Assembly: GCF_017052585.1 (NCBI RefSeq)
Contig: NZ_JAFFHZ010000001.1
Location: forward strand, 1,794,501 to 1,858,500
Source: Paenibacillus apiarius
GTDB taxonomy: Bacteria; Bacillota; Bacilli; Paenibacillales; Paenibacillaceae
Length of the DNA stretch: 64,000 bases
Direction of reading: 5' to 3'
Part shown: positions 1 to 9,816 of the stretch, in pieces
How the letters are laid out: every line of letters starts with the position of its first letter
Position numbering within the stretch: the first letter of the stretch is position 1
The notes under the pieces: model-generated
The model's database searches: none
Seen by the model: the letters and a program-made list of their open reading frames with translations, nothing else
What the model was told of the DNA's origin: nothing
Position numbers and translations under genes: made by a program

Positions 1-2402
1 ACGTTCTGGAAGAACTCTACCCCATCCTCTATCGTCATCTCAAGCACGTCTGCAATGTTCTTGCCTTTATACTTCACTTCCAGCGTTTCGCGATTGTACC
101 GTTTGCCCTTGCAAATCTCGCAGGGGACGTATACATCCGGCAGGAAGTGCATCTCTATTTTAATAATCCCGTCCCCGCGGCAAGCCTCGCAACGGCCGCC
201 CTTCACGTTGAAGCTGAACCGGCCCTTCTTGTAGCCGCGGATCTTAGCCTCATTCGTCTGCGCGAACAGATCACGAATATCGTCGAACACGCCGGTGTAG
301 GTCGCCGGATTCGAACGCGGTGTCCTCCCGATAGGCGATTGGTCGATATCGATCACTTTATCGATATGCTCCATGCCGCGAATTTCACGGTGTTCGCCCG
401 GACGAACCTTGGCTCTGTTCAGGTCACGCGCCAATGTCTTATACAGGATCTCGTTCACCAGCGTCGATTTGCCGGAACCGGAGACGCCTGTGACCGCCGT
501 GAATACGCCCAGCGGAATCTTTGCATTGACGCCACGCAAGTTATTCTCCTTGGCTCCGCGCACTTCGATCCATCTCCCGTCCGGCGACCGGCGCTCCAAC
601 GGAACCGGAATGAACTTACGTCCGCTCAAGTATTGGCCAGTAAGCGACTGTTGATCCGCCATGATTTCCTTCGGTGTGCCTTCCGCAACGACTTTGCCCC
701 CATGAATACCCGCGCCTGGACCGATATCAATAATATAGTCGGCCGCAAGCATCGTATCCTCATCGTGTTCCACGACAATCAGCGTATTGCCCAAATCACG
801 CATATGCTCCAACGTTTCAATGAGGCGATCGTTATCACGCTGATGCAGCCCGATACTTGGCTCGTCCAATATATAAAGGACGCCCATCAAGCTGGACCCA
901 ATCTGCGTCGCGAGACGAATCCGCTGCGCCTCGCCGCCGGACAACGTTCCTGCCGCTCGGTTCAGCGTCAAATATTCTAACCCGACATTCACCAGGAATC
1001 CGAGACGCGAATTAATCTCTTTCAAGATGAGATTCGCAATCATCTGCTCCTTCTCGCTGAGCTCCAGACCCGAGAAGAAGCGCTGAGCTTCCCCGATCGA
1101 CAGCGCCGTCACGTAGGCCATATTCTTGTCGTTCACGGTCACGGCCAACGTTTCCTTGCGCAAGCGGTATCCTTTGCATACACCGCACGGCTTCGCGCTC
1201 ATAAAGCCTTCGATGTACTCGCGAATGCCTTCCGAGGCTGTCTCGCGATAGCGTCGTTCGAGGTTGTGAATGACACCTTCGAACACGACGTGAGCTTCCT
1301 TCGAATGACCGAAATCATTCTCGTAGCGGAACTTCACCTTCTCGCTGCCTGTGCCATGCAGGAGCTTGGTCATCTGATCGGGCTCAAGCTGCCCTACCGG
1401 AATATCGGTCGGAATGCCGTAATGCTCACAGACTGACTTCAGAAACTGCGGATAGTAGTTCGAAGTGCTGCCGGCCCATGCTTCAAACGCTCCGTCATCG
1501 ATGGTTTTCTCCGTATCGGGAATGAGCAGTTCCGGATCGACAATCATCTTCATGCCGAGTCCGTCGCATTCTGGACAAGCGCCAAACGGACTGTTGAACG
1601 AGAACATCCGCGGCGACAATTCATCCATGCTGAAGCCGCAGGTCGGACAAGCCAGATTCGAGCTGAATACGAGTTCTTCTTCGCCGATAATATCGACGAG
1701 CAGCTTGCCGCCCGACATCTGCAGCGCCGTCTCGATCGAATCGGCCAAGCGGGCTTGCACGTCATCCTTGACGACGATACGGTCAACGACGACTTCGATG
1801 CTGTGCTTGCGGTTCTTGTCGAGCTCAATGCTCTCCGATACTTCGCGAATCTCGCCATCCACGCGCACGCGCACGAAGCCCTGCTTCTGGATGTCGGCGA
1901 GCACCGTCTTGTGCTCGCCTTTGCGTCCAGAGATGACCGGCGCCAAGAGCTGCAGCTTGGTCCGCTCTGGATAAGACATGATGCGGTCTACCATCTGCTC
2001 GACTGTCTGCGACGTAATTTCGATCCCATGGTCCGGGCAATGCGGACGCCCGATGCGGGCGAACAGCAAACGCAAGTAATCATAAATTTCCGTCACCGTG
2101 CCAACGGTGGAACGCGGATTGCGGCTTGTCGTCTTCTGGTCGATCGAAATCGCCGGTGATAAGCCATCGATCGAGTCGACATCCGGCTTCTCCATCTGAC
2201 CCAAAAATTGGCGCGCATACGCAGAGAGTGACTCCACGTAGCGCCGCTGGCCTTCCGCATAAATCGTATCAAAGGCTAAAGACGATTTCCCTGAGCCGCT
2301 TAAGCCCGTCAGAACAACGAACTTATCACGCGGAATCGTCACGTCGATATTTTTCAGATTATGGGCACGCGCCCCTTTAATCACTATATGTTCACTCGCC
2401 AA
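1..2402 (-). CDS. uvrA: Excinuclease ABC subunit A (C-terminus cut by window edge)
   Basis: UvrA is the damage-sensing ATPase of nucleotide excision repair; a dimer finds distorted DNA and loads UvrB. About 800 of the usual ~950 residues are here. Visible: a first Walker [10 protein letters not shown] near residue 31, a zinc module with CPTCGFS and CPECDG near 280, an ABC signature [17 protein letters not shown] near 487, a second Walker [12 protein letters not shown] near 640, and a second zinc module with CEACRGDG and [10 protein letters not shown] near 740. The second signature and Walker B lie outside the window. I chose the TTG at 2402 because AGGAGG lies 8 nt upstream and the translation [20 protein letters not shown] fits the family N-terminus. 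It follows uvrB by 57 nt on the same strand, so the two are probably one operon. Confidence 0.97.
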   Translation of the reverse strand, partial: MASEHIVIKGARAHNLKNIDVTIPRDKFVVLTGLSGSGKSSLAFDTIYAEGQRRYVESLSAYARQFLGQMEKPDVDSIDGLSPAISIDQKTTSRNPRSTVGTVTEIYDYLRLLFARIGRPHCPDHGIEITSQTVEQMVDRIMSYPERTKLQLLAPVISGRKGEHKTVLADIQKQGFVRVRVDGEIREVSESIELDKNRKHSIEVVVDRIVVKDDVQARLADSIETALQMSGGKLLVDIIGEEELVFSSNLACPTCGFSMDELSPRMFSFNSPFGACPECDGLGMKMIVDPELLIPDTEKTIDDGAFEAWAGSTSNYYPQFLKSVCEHYGIPTDIPVGQLEPDQMTKLLHGTGSEKVKFRYENDFGHSKEAHVVFEGVIHNLERRYRETASEGIREYIEGFMSAKPCGVCKGYRLRKETLAVTVNDKNMAYVTALSIGEAQRFFSGLELSEKEQMIANLILKEINSRLGFLVNVGLEYLTLNRAAGTLSGGEAQRIRLATQIGSSLMGVLYILDEPSIGLHQRDNDRLIETLEHMRDLGNTLIVVEHDEDTMLAADYIIDIGPGAGIHGGKVVAEGTPKEIMADQQSLTGQYLSGRKFIPVPLERRSPDGRWIEVRGAKENNLRGVNAKIPLGVFTAVTGVSGSGKSTLVNEILYKTLARDLNRAKVRPGEHREIRGMEHIDKVIDIDQSPIGRTPRSNPATYTGVFDDIRDLFAQTNEAKIRGYKKGRFSFNVKGGRCEACRGDGIIKIEMHFLPDVYVPCEICKGKRYNRETLEVKYKGKNIADVLEMTIEDGVEFFQN

Positions 2403-2459
2403 TGGGTTACCCTCCTGCTCTCTCGGGTTCACTCGAACCTCATGAAGACTTCCTAATTG

Positions 2460-4460
2460 TTAATCCATCGCACGCAGTTCCAGCAGGGCGTCACGCAGCT
2501 CGGCCGCGCGTTCGAACTGCAGATTTTTGGCTGCGTCTTTCATTTCCTTCTCCACACGCTGAATCAGGGATTGGCGCTCCTTCTTAGACAGCTTCTCCAC
2601 GGACTTGCCAGTATCATACTCGCCCTTCGATTCAGCCGTCTTCGTCGCTTCGATGACGTCGCGAATCTTTTTGCGGATCGTCTGCGGCGTAATGCCGTGC
2701 TTCTCATTATGGGCAATCTGGATGCAGCGGCGGCGCTCCGTCTCCCTAATCGCCTTTGTCATGGAGTCGGTCATCTTATCGGCATACATAATGACGTATC
2801 CCTCCGCGTTGCGCGCCGCCCGTCCGATCGTCTGAATGAGCGATCGTTCCGCGCGCAGGAAGCCTTCCTTGTCGGCGTCCAGTATGGCGACTAACGACAC
2901 CTCCGGCAAATCCAGTCCTTCCCGCAGCAGGTTAATGCCGATCAGCACATCGAATACGCCGAGACGCAGATCGCGAAGCAGCATCATGCGCTCCAACGTC
3001 TTGACATCGGAGTGCAAATAGCGCACTTTAATGCCGATTTCCTTCAAGTAATCGGTCAAATCCTCTGACATCTTTTTCGTCAGCGTCGTCACGAGCACCC
3101 TCTCATCCTTCGCCAAGCGGATGCGGATCTGCTCGATCAGGTCATCGATCTGCCCTTTCGTAGGACGAACCTCAATGACCGGATCTAGCAATCCGGTCGG
3201 ACGAATAATCTGTTCGATCATCTTCGGGCAATGCTCCAGCTCGTATGGTCCCGGCGTCGCCGATACGAAGATGGATTGACCCGCTTTCTGTTCGAATTCC
3301 TCGAACTTGAGCGGCCGGTTGTCCAGCGCCGACGGCAAGCGGAAGCCATGCTCCACAAGCACTTCTTTCCGGGCGCGGTCCCCATTATACATCGCGCGAA
3401 TCTGCGGCAGTGTAACGTGCGACTCGTCGACGACAATCAGGAAATCATCCGGGAAATAATCAAGCAGCGTGTACGGCGTCGCTCCTCGTTCCCGGAACGT
3501 AAGCGGCCCCGAATAATTCTCGATTCCGGAGCAGAAGCCCATTTCCTGCATCATCTCAATGTCGTAACGCGTTCGCTGCTCAAGACGCTGCGCCTCCAGC
3601 AGCTTGCCCTGATCGCGCAGCACCTCCAACCGTTCTTCCAATTCGCGTTCGATATTAACTAGAGCTGCCTTCATTGTCTCCTCGGCCGTAACGAAGTGAG
3701 AGGCCGGGAAGATAGCGATATGGTCACGTTCTCCGATAATTTCCCCTGTCAATACATCGATTTCGGTAATACGTTCAATCTCATCCCCGAATAACTCGAT
3801 GCGCACCGCATGCTCGCTCTTCGAGGCCGGAAAAATTTCAACGACATCCCCGCGGACACGGAACGTTCCCCGGACAAAGTTCATGTCATTGCGCTGATAC
3901 TGAATGTCTACCAGCTTCGACAATATGACGTTGCGCGGCTTCTCCATTCCGGTGCGTAGAGACAGCACGAGATTGCCGTATTCAATCGGGGAACCCAAGC
4001 CATATATGCAGGATACACTCGCTACGATGATGACGTCCCGCCGCTCGAACAGCGAGCTCGTCGCAGAGTGGCGCAGCTTGTCAATCTCTTCATTGATGCT
4101 GGAGTCCTTCTCGATATACGTATCGGAGGAAGGGATGTACGCCTCCGGTTGATAATAATCGTAATAGCTGACGAAATAGTCGACCGAGTTATTCGGAAAA
4201 AACTCCTTGAACTCGCTGCACAGCTGCGCCGCGAGCGTCTTGTTATGCGCAATGACGAGCGTCGGCCGGTTCAAGCGGGCGATCGTCTGGGCAATCGTAA
4301 ACGTCTTCCCCGTTCCAGTCGCACCGAGCAGCGTCTGATATTTCTTGCCTTGATGCACGCCCTCCACCAGCTGTTCAATGGCTTGGGGCTGGTCTCCTTG
4401 AGGCGCAAATTCCGAGACGAGCTCGAACGTCTTCGTGCTTATTTCCAAATCTGCCATCAT
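2460..4460 (-). CDS. uvrB: Excinuclease ABC subunit B
   Basis: UvrB is the helicase-like subunit of nucleotide excision repair. It is handed to the lesion by UvrA, opens the strands and recruits UvrC. The protein has Walker [10 protein letters not shown], the beta-hairpin region with [12 protein letters not shown], the DESH box ([11 protein letters not shown]), the motif VI stretch QTIGRAARN, and a C-terminal UVR motif ending [18 protein letters not shown]. The length of about 666 aa is normal. Two starts are possible. ATG 4460 (MMADLEIS) has a weak AAAGAG upstream, and ATG 4505 adds 15 residues with AAGGA 12 nt away. I prefer 4460 because the added residues do not look like family sequence. 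uvrA follows directly. Confidence 0.97.
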   Translation of the reverse strand: MMADLEISTKTFELVSEFAPQGDQPQAIEQLVEGVHQGKKYQTLLGATGTGKTFTIAQTIARLNRPTLVIAHNKTLAAQLCSEFKEFFPNNSVDYFVSYYDYYQPEAYIPSSDTYIEKDSSINEEIDKLRHSATSSLFERRDVIIVASVSCIYGLGSPIEYGNLVLSLRTGMEKPRNVILSKLVDIQYQRNDMNFVRGTFRVRGDVVEIFPASKSEHAVRIELFGDEIERITEIDVLTGEIIGERDHIAIFPASHFVTAEETMKAALVNIERELEERLEVLRDQGKLLEAQRLEQRTRYDIEMMQEMGFCSGIENYSGPLTFRERGATPYTLLDYFPDDFLIVVDESHVTLPQIRAMYNGDRARKEVLVEHGFRLPSALDNRPLKFEEFEQKAGQSIFVSATPGPYELEHCPKMIEQIIRPTGLLDPVIEVRPTKGQIDDLIEQIRIRLAKDERVLVTTLTKKMSEDLTDYLKEIGIKVRYLHSDVKTLERMMLLRDLRLGVFDVLIGINLLREGLDLPEVSLVAILDADKEGFLRAERSLIQTIGRAARNAEGYVIMYADKMTDSMTKAIRETERRRCIQIAHNEKHGITPQTIRKKIRDVIEATKTAESKGEYDTGKSVEKLSKKERQSLIQRVEKEMKDAAKNLQFERAAELRDALLELRAMD

Positions 4461-4608
4461 GTCACCGCTCTTTCCGTTTCCAGTTGTTACTTCTATTATT
4501 GCCATCTTGCGGATGGTTCCTTAATCCTGATTTCATCCGGAGGACCATCATTCTTCTAGGTCCCCCGACTCAAAACAGTTGCGAAACTTGGCGGGTAGTT
4601 TCCCTCCC

Positions 4609-4636
4609 TAAACTTTACCCAATCTATACCCGATAA
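4609..4636 (+). promoter_or_regulatory. Sigma-D-type promoter of motAB
   Basis: TAAA at 4609-4612 and CCCGATAA at 4629-4636 are separated by 16 bp. The Bacillus sigma-D consensus is TAAA, 14-16 bp, GCCGATAT, so this differs at two positions of the -10. The predicted transcript starts near 4643, about 210 nt before the motA start codon. The same 16-bp spacing appears at the hag and flgM promoters in this window. Confidence 0.75.
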
Positions 4637-4671
4637 AATAGAGACAGCCCAAAGAAAAAGAGAGGCGAGTT

Positions 4672-4719
4672 ATGCTAAGAAAAATAACCGTTTCTTCAGT
4701 TCTTTTTATACGTGGATAA
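4672..4719 (+). CDS. Possible 15-codon leader peptide upstream of motA
   Basis: This small ATG frame encodes MLRKITVSSVLFIRG and stops with TAA. AGAGG lies 6 nt upstream of its ATG, a credible ribosome binding site. It lies inside the transcript expected from the sigma-D-like promoter at 4609-4636 and ends 132 nt before motA. The product is basic then hydrophobic and resembles nothing I recognise. It could be a translated leader that affects motA expression or chance. Confidence 0.3.
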   Translation: MLRKITVSSVLFIRG

Positions 4720-4851
4720 GGTGCTTGCGCTTCTATCCTGCCCAAGTCCTTGTTACGTTCAAAATAAGAATGTTTGTTCCCTTTTGATTATACTCCTTTC
4801 ATTGATTGGATGCAAATGGGAAATGTATGTTTAACAGGAGAGGATCAATTT

Positions 4852-5664
4852 ATGGATAAGACGACGGTAATAGGCATTATTGCAGGATTGGCCGCACTAA
4901 TCGGCGGCTTTTTGTGGGAAGGAGGCCAGATCGGCGGTTTATGGGAGAAGACCGCCGCGCTTATCGTATTCGGGGGCACGATCGCAGCGGTTGTCGTCAG
5001 CTTCCCGGGCAAACGTCTTCGCAGCATTCCGAGCGCGCTCAAAATGGCTTTCCGGCGCAACACGACAGACGGGCAGAAGCTGATTGACGACATCGTGGCA
5101 ATGAGCAACATTGCCCGCCGCGAAGGCGTTCTGGCCTTGGAAGGCCATGCGCACAAGCACGAGAACGGATATTTGCGCGAAGGCATGATGATGGTCGTGG
5201 ACGGCACCGATCCGGAGCTAATCAAAGAAATGCTTGAACTCGAAATGGATGCCGTCGAAGAGAAGCATGAAGGCTATGCTAAAATATTCGAGGCTGCCGG
5301 CGGTTATGCGCCTACTATGGGGATTATCGGTACGGTCATGGGGCTGATTCACGTGCTCAGCAATCTCTCCGACCCTTCCGCGCTCGGCCCTTCCATTGCA
5401 GTCGCCTTCACGGCTACGCTGTACGGGGTCGCAACGGCCAATGTCATCTATCTTCCGATCGCAAGCAAGATCAAGTCACGCAGCGAGGGAGAAATTCGCT
5501 TAATGGAAATGATGGAGTACGGCATTTTGTCCGTCCAGGCGGGCGAGAACCCGCAAATTGTGCGCAAAAAGCTTGGCTCGTTTCTGCTCGCCGAAGATTC
5601 GCTGCAACCGTTGAAGATGGTTCCGGACGCAAAGCGAGGGATGATTCATGAGACGCAGGAATAG
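4852..5664 (+). CDS. motA: Flagellar motor stator protein, MotA/MotP family
   Basis: MotA-type proteins form, with MotB, the ion-conducting stator that drives flagellar rotation. The 270-aa protein has a first membrane helix (residues ~5-22), a second (~34-52) followed by the basic FPGKRLRSIPSALK segment, a long cytoplasmic loop with conserved charged residues, and two C-terminal helices around AAGGYAPTMGIIGTVMGLI and GPSIAVAFTATLYGVATANVI. I chose ATG 4852 because AGGAG lies 11 nt upstream; a start at 4774 would add unlike residues. It overlaps motB by 17 nt, so translation is probably coupled. From sequence I cannot say whether the coupling ion is H+ (MotA) or Na+ (MotP). Confidence 0.93.
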   Translation: MDKTTVIGIIAGLAALIGGFLWEGGQIGGLWEKTAALIVFGGTIAAVVVSFPGKRLRSIPSALKMAFRRNTTDGQKLIDDIVAMSNIARREGVLALEGHAHKHENGYLREGMMMVVDGTDPELIKEMLELEMDAVEEKHEGYAKIFEAAGGYAPTMGIIGTVMGLIHVLSNLSDPSALGPSIAVAFTATLYGVATANVIYLPIASKIKSRSEGEIRLMEMMEYGILSVQAGENPQIVRKKLGSFLLAEDSLQPLKMVPDAKRGMIHETQE

Positions 5665-6463
5665 AAGGGGCGCGGCCAAGACGGAGAGTCACGAGCGCTG
5701 GTTAATCACCTATGCCGACTTGATTACGCTGCTCATGATTTTTTTCGTCATCATGTACGCGATGAGCCAGGTGGACGCGGATAAATATGAATCCCTCTCC
5801 GAGACGCTTCAGCTCTCCTTCCGCAATGCGGATTCCGCCCTGCCGAAGGGAGCGGGCATTTTGGACGGCGGCTTTTTGAAGACCGGAGAGACCGGTGCCC
5901 TCGATACGGCCCAAGACGGCGGGTCAGGCGACATGAAGGAAGAGCATGCGGTTGCGATTGGAACGATAACGAACAAAGATTTGGCATTTCGCAAGCAGGA
6001 AGAGGAATTGAAAAGCTTCATGAACGTCATTCAACAATATGTGGATGACAACAAACTCGGCGATCAAATTGAAGTGTCCGATATCCCGAAAGGGATTGCA
6101 ATCCGGATGAGCGACAAGCTGCTGTTCGACTTGAGCCGGGCCGATCTGAAGCAGAAAGCGATGCCGACGATGGACAAGCTTGCCAGCTTGTTCCCGCAGC
6201 TGAACACCACGATCAGCATAGAGGGGCATACAGACAATCTTGCCTTCGCTCCAGGCGGACGGTACAAGGACAACTGGGAGCTGTCCGCGGCACGCGCGTT
6301 GTCCGTGCTTCGATTTTTAGTAGACGAGAAGAAACTTGATCCCGAGCAGTTCCAAATTGCCGGATATGGCGAAACCCGCCCCGTCGTTGATAACAAGACG
6401 GAGGAGCATCGCCAGCAGAACCGGCGAGTCGAAATTATCGTTCTGCGCAAGATGGTGCAGTAA
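5648..6463 (+). CDS. motB: Flagellar motor stator protein, MotB family
   Basis: MotB anchors the stator to peptidoglycan and carries the ion-binding aspartate. The 271-aa protein starts with a basic cytoplasmic tail, then one membrane helix containing the WLITYADLITLLMIFFV motif; the aspartate at about residue 24 is the expected ion site. The C-terminal half is an OmpA-type peptidoglycan-binding domain with SIEGHTDN, ELSAARALSVLRFL and a closing NRRVEIIV. The start overlaps the end of motA and has GAGGG upstream. A bidirectional terminator follows at 6614-6645. Confidence 0.95.
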   Translation: MRRRNRRGAAKTESHERWLITYADLITLLMIFFVIMYAMSQVDADKYESLSETLQLSFRNADSALPKGAGILDGGFLKTGETGALDTAQDGGSGDMKEEHAVAIGTITNKDLAFRKQEEELKSFMNVIQQYVDDNKLGDQIEVSDIPKGIAIRMSDKLLFDLSRADLKQKAMPTMDKLASLFPQLNTTISIEGHTDNLAFAPGGRYKDNWELSAARALSVLRFLVDEKKLDPEQFQIAGYGETRPVVDNKTEEHRQQNRRVEIIVLRKMVQ

Positions 6464-6468
6464 TTCAG

Positions 6469-6583
6469 ATATGCACAGGTTATCAACAATATTAACATAG
6501 TTATCCACGTCATACACTTGTTTATCAACGGATTGTTAACAACTTCTGAACAAATCAATCGGTTTGAGAATGATTTATCCACA
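6469..6583 (+). repeat. Cluster of DnaA-box-like 9-mers
   Basis: Between motB and its terminator lie four same-strand copies close to the DnaA box TTATCCACA: TTATCAACA at 6480, TTATCCACG at 6501, TTATCAACG at 6522, and a perfect TTATCCACA at 6575. A weaker ATATGCACA begins at 6469. Starts are 11, 21, 21 and 53 bp apart, so the first four lie on the same face of the helix. There is no gene here. It could titrate DnaA or act as a non-origin DnaA site; there is no sign of dnaA-dnaN nearby, so I do not call it oriC. Confidence 0.55.
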
Positions 6584-6613
6584 ATCCACAGCGTTATCTT
6601 GGTCATCAACTAA

Positions 6614-6645
6614 AAAGCTCACATCCTGCATTGGATGTGAGCTTT
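6614..6645. terminator. Bidirectional terminator between motB and the minJ-like gene
   Basis: A perfect 13-bp inverted repeat, AAAGCTCACATCC and GGATGTGAGCTTT, encloses a 6-nt loop. An A-run on the left gives a T-tract for the minus strand, and T-rich sequence follows on the right. It lies between convergent genes. Confidence 0.85.
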
Positions 6646-6650
6646 GATTA

Positions 6651-8021
6651 TTATATGGAGGTGTCCGTCGCTGCTGTCTGGCGGTGAGCATCGTCATGTT
6701 TATCCGCTTTATCGTCCCCTGTGGACATTTCCTGTTCATCTTGCTTCGACCCGAACCCCCGCTTCAGCCTCGCCCATGGCGCTGCGAGCAGCGCGAAAAA
6801 GGAAGGCTGCCTCGTTACCGCAACATAGCCGACGCTATTGTCCGGCGCTAACAGCACACCCAACTGATGATGCTCTCCCGCATAGAGCGCACGCTGCAGA
6901 AAGCGGACTTCTCCGTTCGCATCGTACACTTCGAGCTTGCAGAAGGCCGCATTGGAACGCAGCGCCTGATGCAGCTGCTCCTTCGTCCGCACGGGAATGC
7001 CATTCGCCTTCGCAATGACCTCGCCGATGCGGATGCCGAGCTCCTCTGCCGGGCTATCCGGCAGCACCGCCAGCACACGCAAGCCGCGCGCATCCTGCGT
7101 AAAGACGGGGCTGCGCTCGCTTTCCTCGCGGCGGCTGTACCAAATGAGCGCCTCGTGCAGCACAAGCGCGACAAGCGCTGCAACCGGCACGAGCGGCGAC
7201 CACCACGACGCAGCCAAGCCGAACGCGAGCAGCACCGCCGCGTAGGCGAACAAGCGCGAGGCGCTGACGGCCGCCTTCTCCTGCGGCAAGCGCGTGAACG
7301 TCAGCTCGGAGAAGCCGATCATGACGGGAAATGCGATAAGCGACCAGCCCTGCAGCCAGCTATCTCCGCCGAAAAGCGGCGTCCAGGGCAGCGGGGAACC
7401 CGCAGTAGCCGTCGGAAAGAGCAGCATGAGCGGCACCGGCCAGAGGCTCTGCATCTGATAAGCGCCGACAATGCCCCCGCGCTTGCTCTCCATGAACAAC
7501 GGCCCGGCCATCCGGGCCGCCTGCTTGCGTATGAGCCAAGCTTCCGCGGCATGAAGCAGCGCAACAAGCACGAGCAGGCCAGCCGCATCCATATCACGGA
7601 TCGCTGCGATCATCGTGCCGCCCCAACCCTCCACCGTCCAGTCCGGAGCGAATACGCGCAATCCGAACTGCAGCAAGGCCAGCGCGCTGGCTGAGTAAGC
7701 GAGACAAAGGAAGCGCACGCGCACCAGAAGCAGCAGCAAAGCGACGATCCACAGCGCAATAACGACCTCGCTGGTTAGAGTAATCCCGAGTCCGATGGCG
7801 GCCGCCGAGACGATAAGGCCTGCGATGAGGCCTCCCAGCCATGCATGCCATGTTTGCTCGGCCCAGCTATGCATCTTAACGGAGAACAGCCTTCGTTCCA
7901 GCGTCACCTGCCTTCGATAGTACATCGCGATGAGGATGATTGCCAACCAATAAAATGGCGACAGCAGCCATTGCAGCAATCCTTCTGCCAAATGAACACC
8001 GATTTCCGCTAGGAGGTCCAC
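6651..8021 (-). CDS. minJ: MinJ-like polytopic membrane protein with C-terminal PDZ domain
   Basis: In Bacillus subtilis MinJ links DivIVA at the division site and poles to MinD, and so positions the septum. The N-terminal ~310 residues here are mostly hydrophobic, with about eight likely membrane helices. A PDZ domain follows, around GLRVLAVLPDSPAEELGIRIGE and the following ~70 residues, then a charged Lys/Asp/Glu tail. I chose GTG 8021 because AAAGGAG ends 8 nt upstream; a TTG at 8048 would place that site inside the gene. The MinJ call rests on architecture and on its position directly after ctpB and ftsEX, as in B. subtilis. Sequence similarity could not be measured. Confidence 0.7.
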   Translation of the reverse strand: MDLLAEIGVHLAEGLLQWLLSPFYWLAIILIAMYYRRQVTLERRLFSVKMHSWAEQTWHAWLGGLIAGLIVSAAAIGLGITLTSEVVIALWIVALLLLLVRVRFLCLAYSASALALLQFGLRVFAPDWTVEGWGGTMIAAIRDMDAAGLLVLVALLHAAEAWLIRKQAARMAGPLFMESKRGGIVGAYQMQSLWPVPLMLLFPTATAGSPLPWTPLFGGDSWLQGWSLIAFPVMIGFSELTFTRLPQEKAAVSASRLFAYAAVLLAFGLAASWWSPLVPVAALVALVLHEALIWYSRREESERSPVFTQDARGLRVLAVLPDSPAEELGIRIGEVIAKANGIPVRTKEQLHQALRSNAAFCKLEVYDANGEVRFLQRALYAGEHHQLGVLLAPDNSVGYVAVTRQPSFFALLAAPWARLKRGFGSKQDEQEMSTGDDKADKHDDAHRQTAATDTSI

Positions 8022-8108
8022 TTTATCCGCTCCTTTCCACAACTCCAACCTGACTTGCTTTCATGTATATAAACTAAATGTTCCAGCACTAAGCAACAAA
8101 AAAGAAAA

Positions 8109-8143
8109 AAGGAAGGTGCAAGCCGAAGCTTGCGACCTTCCTT
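8109..8143 (-). terminator. Terminator of the ftsEX-ctpB transcript
   Basis: On the minus strand a stem AAGGAAGGTCGCAAGC with a TTCG loop and a near-perfect partner (one bulged base) is followed by a T-rich run. It lies just after ctpB. Confidence 0.85.
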
Positions 8144-8158
8144 ACTATTCGACAGACT

Positions 8159-9595
8159 TTAGCGAATTTCCTTCTGCAATGTGTCTACCGCTTTATGCAA
8201 TTGCGCATCGTTCTTCGGATCGCGCATTGCCTTCATAATCGCTTGCTCCAGTTGTTCACCTGTCTTGGCGTCCACCGAGCCGGTAGCCCCCAGCTTATGC
8301 TCGCGCTGGAATGCCTTGATCGCCGTTTCCGTCTCCTTCGAGAAATACCCATCCTTGCGTCCAGGCTTATAGCCGAGGCCGTCCAGCATAATTTGAACGT
8401 TTTTCACGTCCGCATCATTCATGTCGAACTTCAGCGTCTTATCTTTCGGAATCGGAGCCACGTAATAAAAATCAGGCTGCTGCACCGAAATATCCGGTTC
8501 GATTCCCTTCTGGTGAATCCAATTGCCGTTTGGCGTCAGCCATTTGGCAATCGTAATCTTAATCAATCCGCCATCGCCGGAATCGTAGCTCGTCTGAACC
8601 GTACCTTTGCCGAACGTATGCTCGCCCACCAGCTTGGCGCCTGCCGATTCCTTGAGCGCGCTGGCCATAATCTCCGAAGCGCTGGCGCTGCCTTTATTCG
8701 TTAATACCGTTACTGGATAAGGCTTCACTTCAGCCGCGCCTTGAGAATTGTAACGATCGCGCTCTTTATTGCGATTTTCAACCTGGACAATCGGTTTGCC
8801 CTTCGGCACGAACAGCTCCGTCATCTTCTGCACGATATCGAGCACCCCGCCCGGGTTATTGCGCACATCAATGACGAGCCCTTTCATCCCCTGCTTCTCC
8901 AGCTTCTCCAATTCTTCCTTAAATCGCTCGAACGTGTTCAGAGAGAATTGGCGAATCTCGATATAACCGATTTTGTCATCCAGCATTTTCGGATAGACCG
9001 TCTCCATATCGACTTCGTCACGCACGACGACTAGCTCCATCGGCTTCGATTGGCCGGCGCGCTTAATCGTAATCTTCGCCTTCGTGCCTTTTGGACCGCG
9101 AATTTTCGTTACGGCCTCGTTCAAGTTCTTGCCTTCCAGACTCTCGCCATTAACCGACAGCAGAACATCCTTCGGCATTACCCCCGCCTTCTCGGCCGGA
9201 GAGCCTTTAATAGGCGATACGACCGTCACTTCGCCGTTCTCCATCGTTACTTCCGCGCCAATCCCGGTAAAGGCACCTTCGATGCTGTGATTGAACTGCT
9301 CCGCTTCCTCTTTCTCCATGAAGGTAGAGTAAGGATCGCCGAGGGAAGAAATCATGCCATGTACGGCACCGTTAACCAGCTTCTCGCGATCGACCGAAGT
9401 AAAGAACTTGTTCTCGATAATTCCCATTGCTGAATTCAGCTTCTGCATTTCTTGCGTCGATAGGCCACTGCTTGTTGCGGCAGCTTGTCCTCCGCTTGCA
9501 AATATCGGCAAATCCACAGCGGTCAGCGTTAACGCACTGCTTGCCAGCATCGCCGCTCCTACAAGCAGAGCGACGGTACGCCCTTTGAACGACAT
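8159..9595 (-). CDS. ctpB: S41-family carboxy-terminal processing peptidase
   Basis: This is a secreted or membrane-anchored serine protease of the CtpA/CtpB type; in B. subtilis CtpB signals across the spore membranes by cleaving SpoIVFA. The 478-aa protein has an N-terminal signal or anchor (VALLVGAAMLASSALTL), a PDZ domain around GSPAEKAGVMPKDVLLSVNGE (~130-200), and the S41 catalytic core with the serine in GSASASEIMASAL and the lysine in GEHTFGKGTVQ. A C-terminal PG_binding_1 domain (NVQIMLDGLGYKPGRKDGYFS) follows. The call as CtpB is based on order next to ftsEX and minJ; CtpA is close in sequence and cannot be excluded. The start has GGCGGTGA upstream. Confidence 0.88.
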   Translation of the reverse strand: MSFKGRTVALLVGAAMLASSALTLTAVDLPIFASGGQAAATSSGLSTQEMQKLNSAMGIIENKFFTSVDREKLVNGAVHGMISSLGDPYSTFMEKEEAEQFNHSIEGAFTGIGAEVTMENGEVTVVSPIKGSPAEKAGVMPKDVLLSVNGESLEGKNLNEAVTKIRGPKGTKAKITIKRAGQSKPMELVVVRDEVDMETVYPKMLDDKIGYIEIRQFSLNTFERFKEELEKLEKQGMKGLVIDVRNNPGGVLDIVQKMTELFVPKGKPIVQVENRNKERDRYNSQGAAEVKPYPVTVLTNKGSASASEIMASALKESAGAKLVGEHTFGKGTVQTSYDSGDGGLIKITIAKWLTPNGNWIHQKGIEPDISVQQPDFYYVAPIPKDKTLKFDMNDADVKNVQIMLDGLGYKPGRKDGYFSKETETAIKAFQREHKLGATGSVDAKTGEQLEQAIMKAMRDPKNDAQLHKAVDTLQKEIR

Positions 9596-9816
9596 AATAA
9601 TTCACCGCCTTCGTCTTGTCCGTATGCTTAAGCTCGGGCCATTCAACCTCCTGGTTCTGCAACCGGTACCTTGTAAAGCAACTTGGCAAATGGAATCAAA
9701 AGTATCAATTTCAGAGTCATACAGGTTCTGGTTCATCACGCAAAAACATGCGCCTTAAAATAATATGCACGCCGTATAAGCCCGATACTCACTATTATAT
9801 GTCAAATATTCCGCAA

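Larger units (their letters stand above)
4461..4851. other. Divergent uvrB/motA intergenic region
   Basis: This stretch separates minus-strand uvrB from plus-strand motA. On the motA side it holds a sigma-D-like promoter (4609-4636) and a short leader reading frame (4672-4719). On the uvrB side the leader can form a hairpin with arms GGGGGACC and GGTCCTCC (about 4541-4568). I looked for a LexA operator of the CGAAC-N4-GTTCG type and did not find a convincing one. Confidence 0.6.

Noticed and set aside
147..980. Plus-strand open frames of up to 277 codons opposite uvrA, and similar long frames opposite uvrB, secA, argH and the hydrophobic minJ-like gene
   Set aside because: They lie antisense to well-recognised genes, lack ribosome sites and have low-complexity Arg/His-rich translations typical of shadows in GC-rich coding sequence.
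6480..6583. Replication origin (oriC)
   Set aside because: DnaA-box-like repeats are present but there is no dnaA or dnaN nearby and no AT-rich unwinding element, so a non-origin DnaA site fits better.
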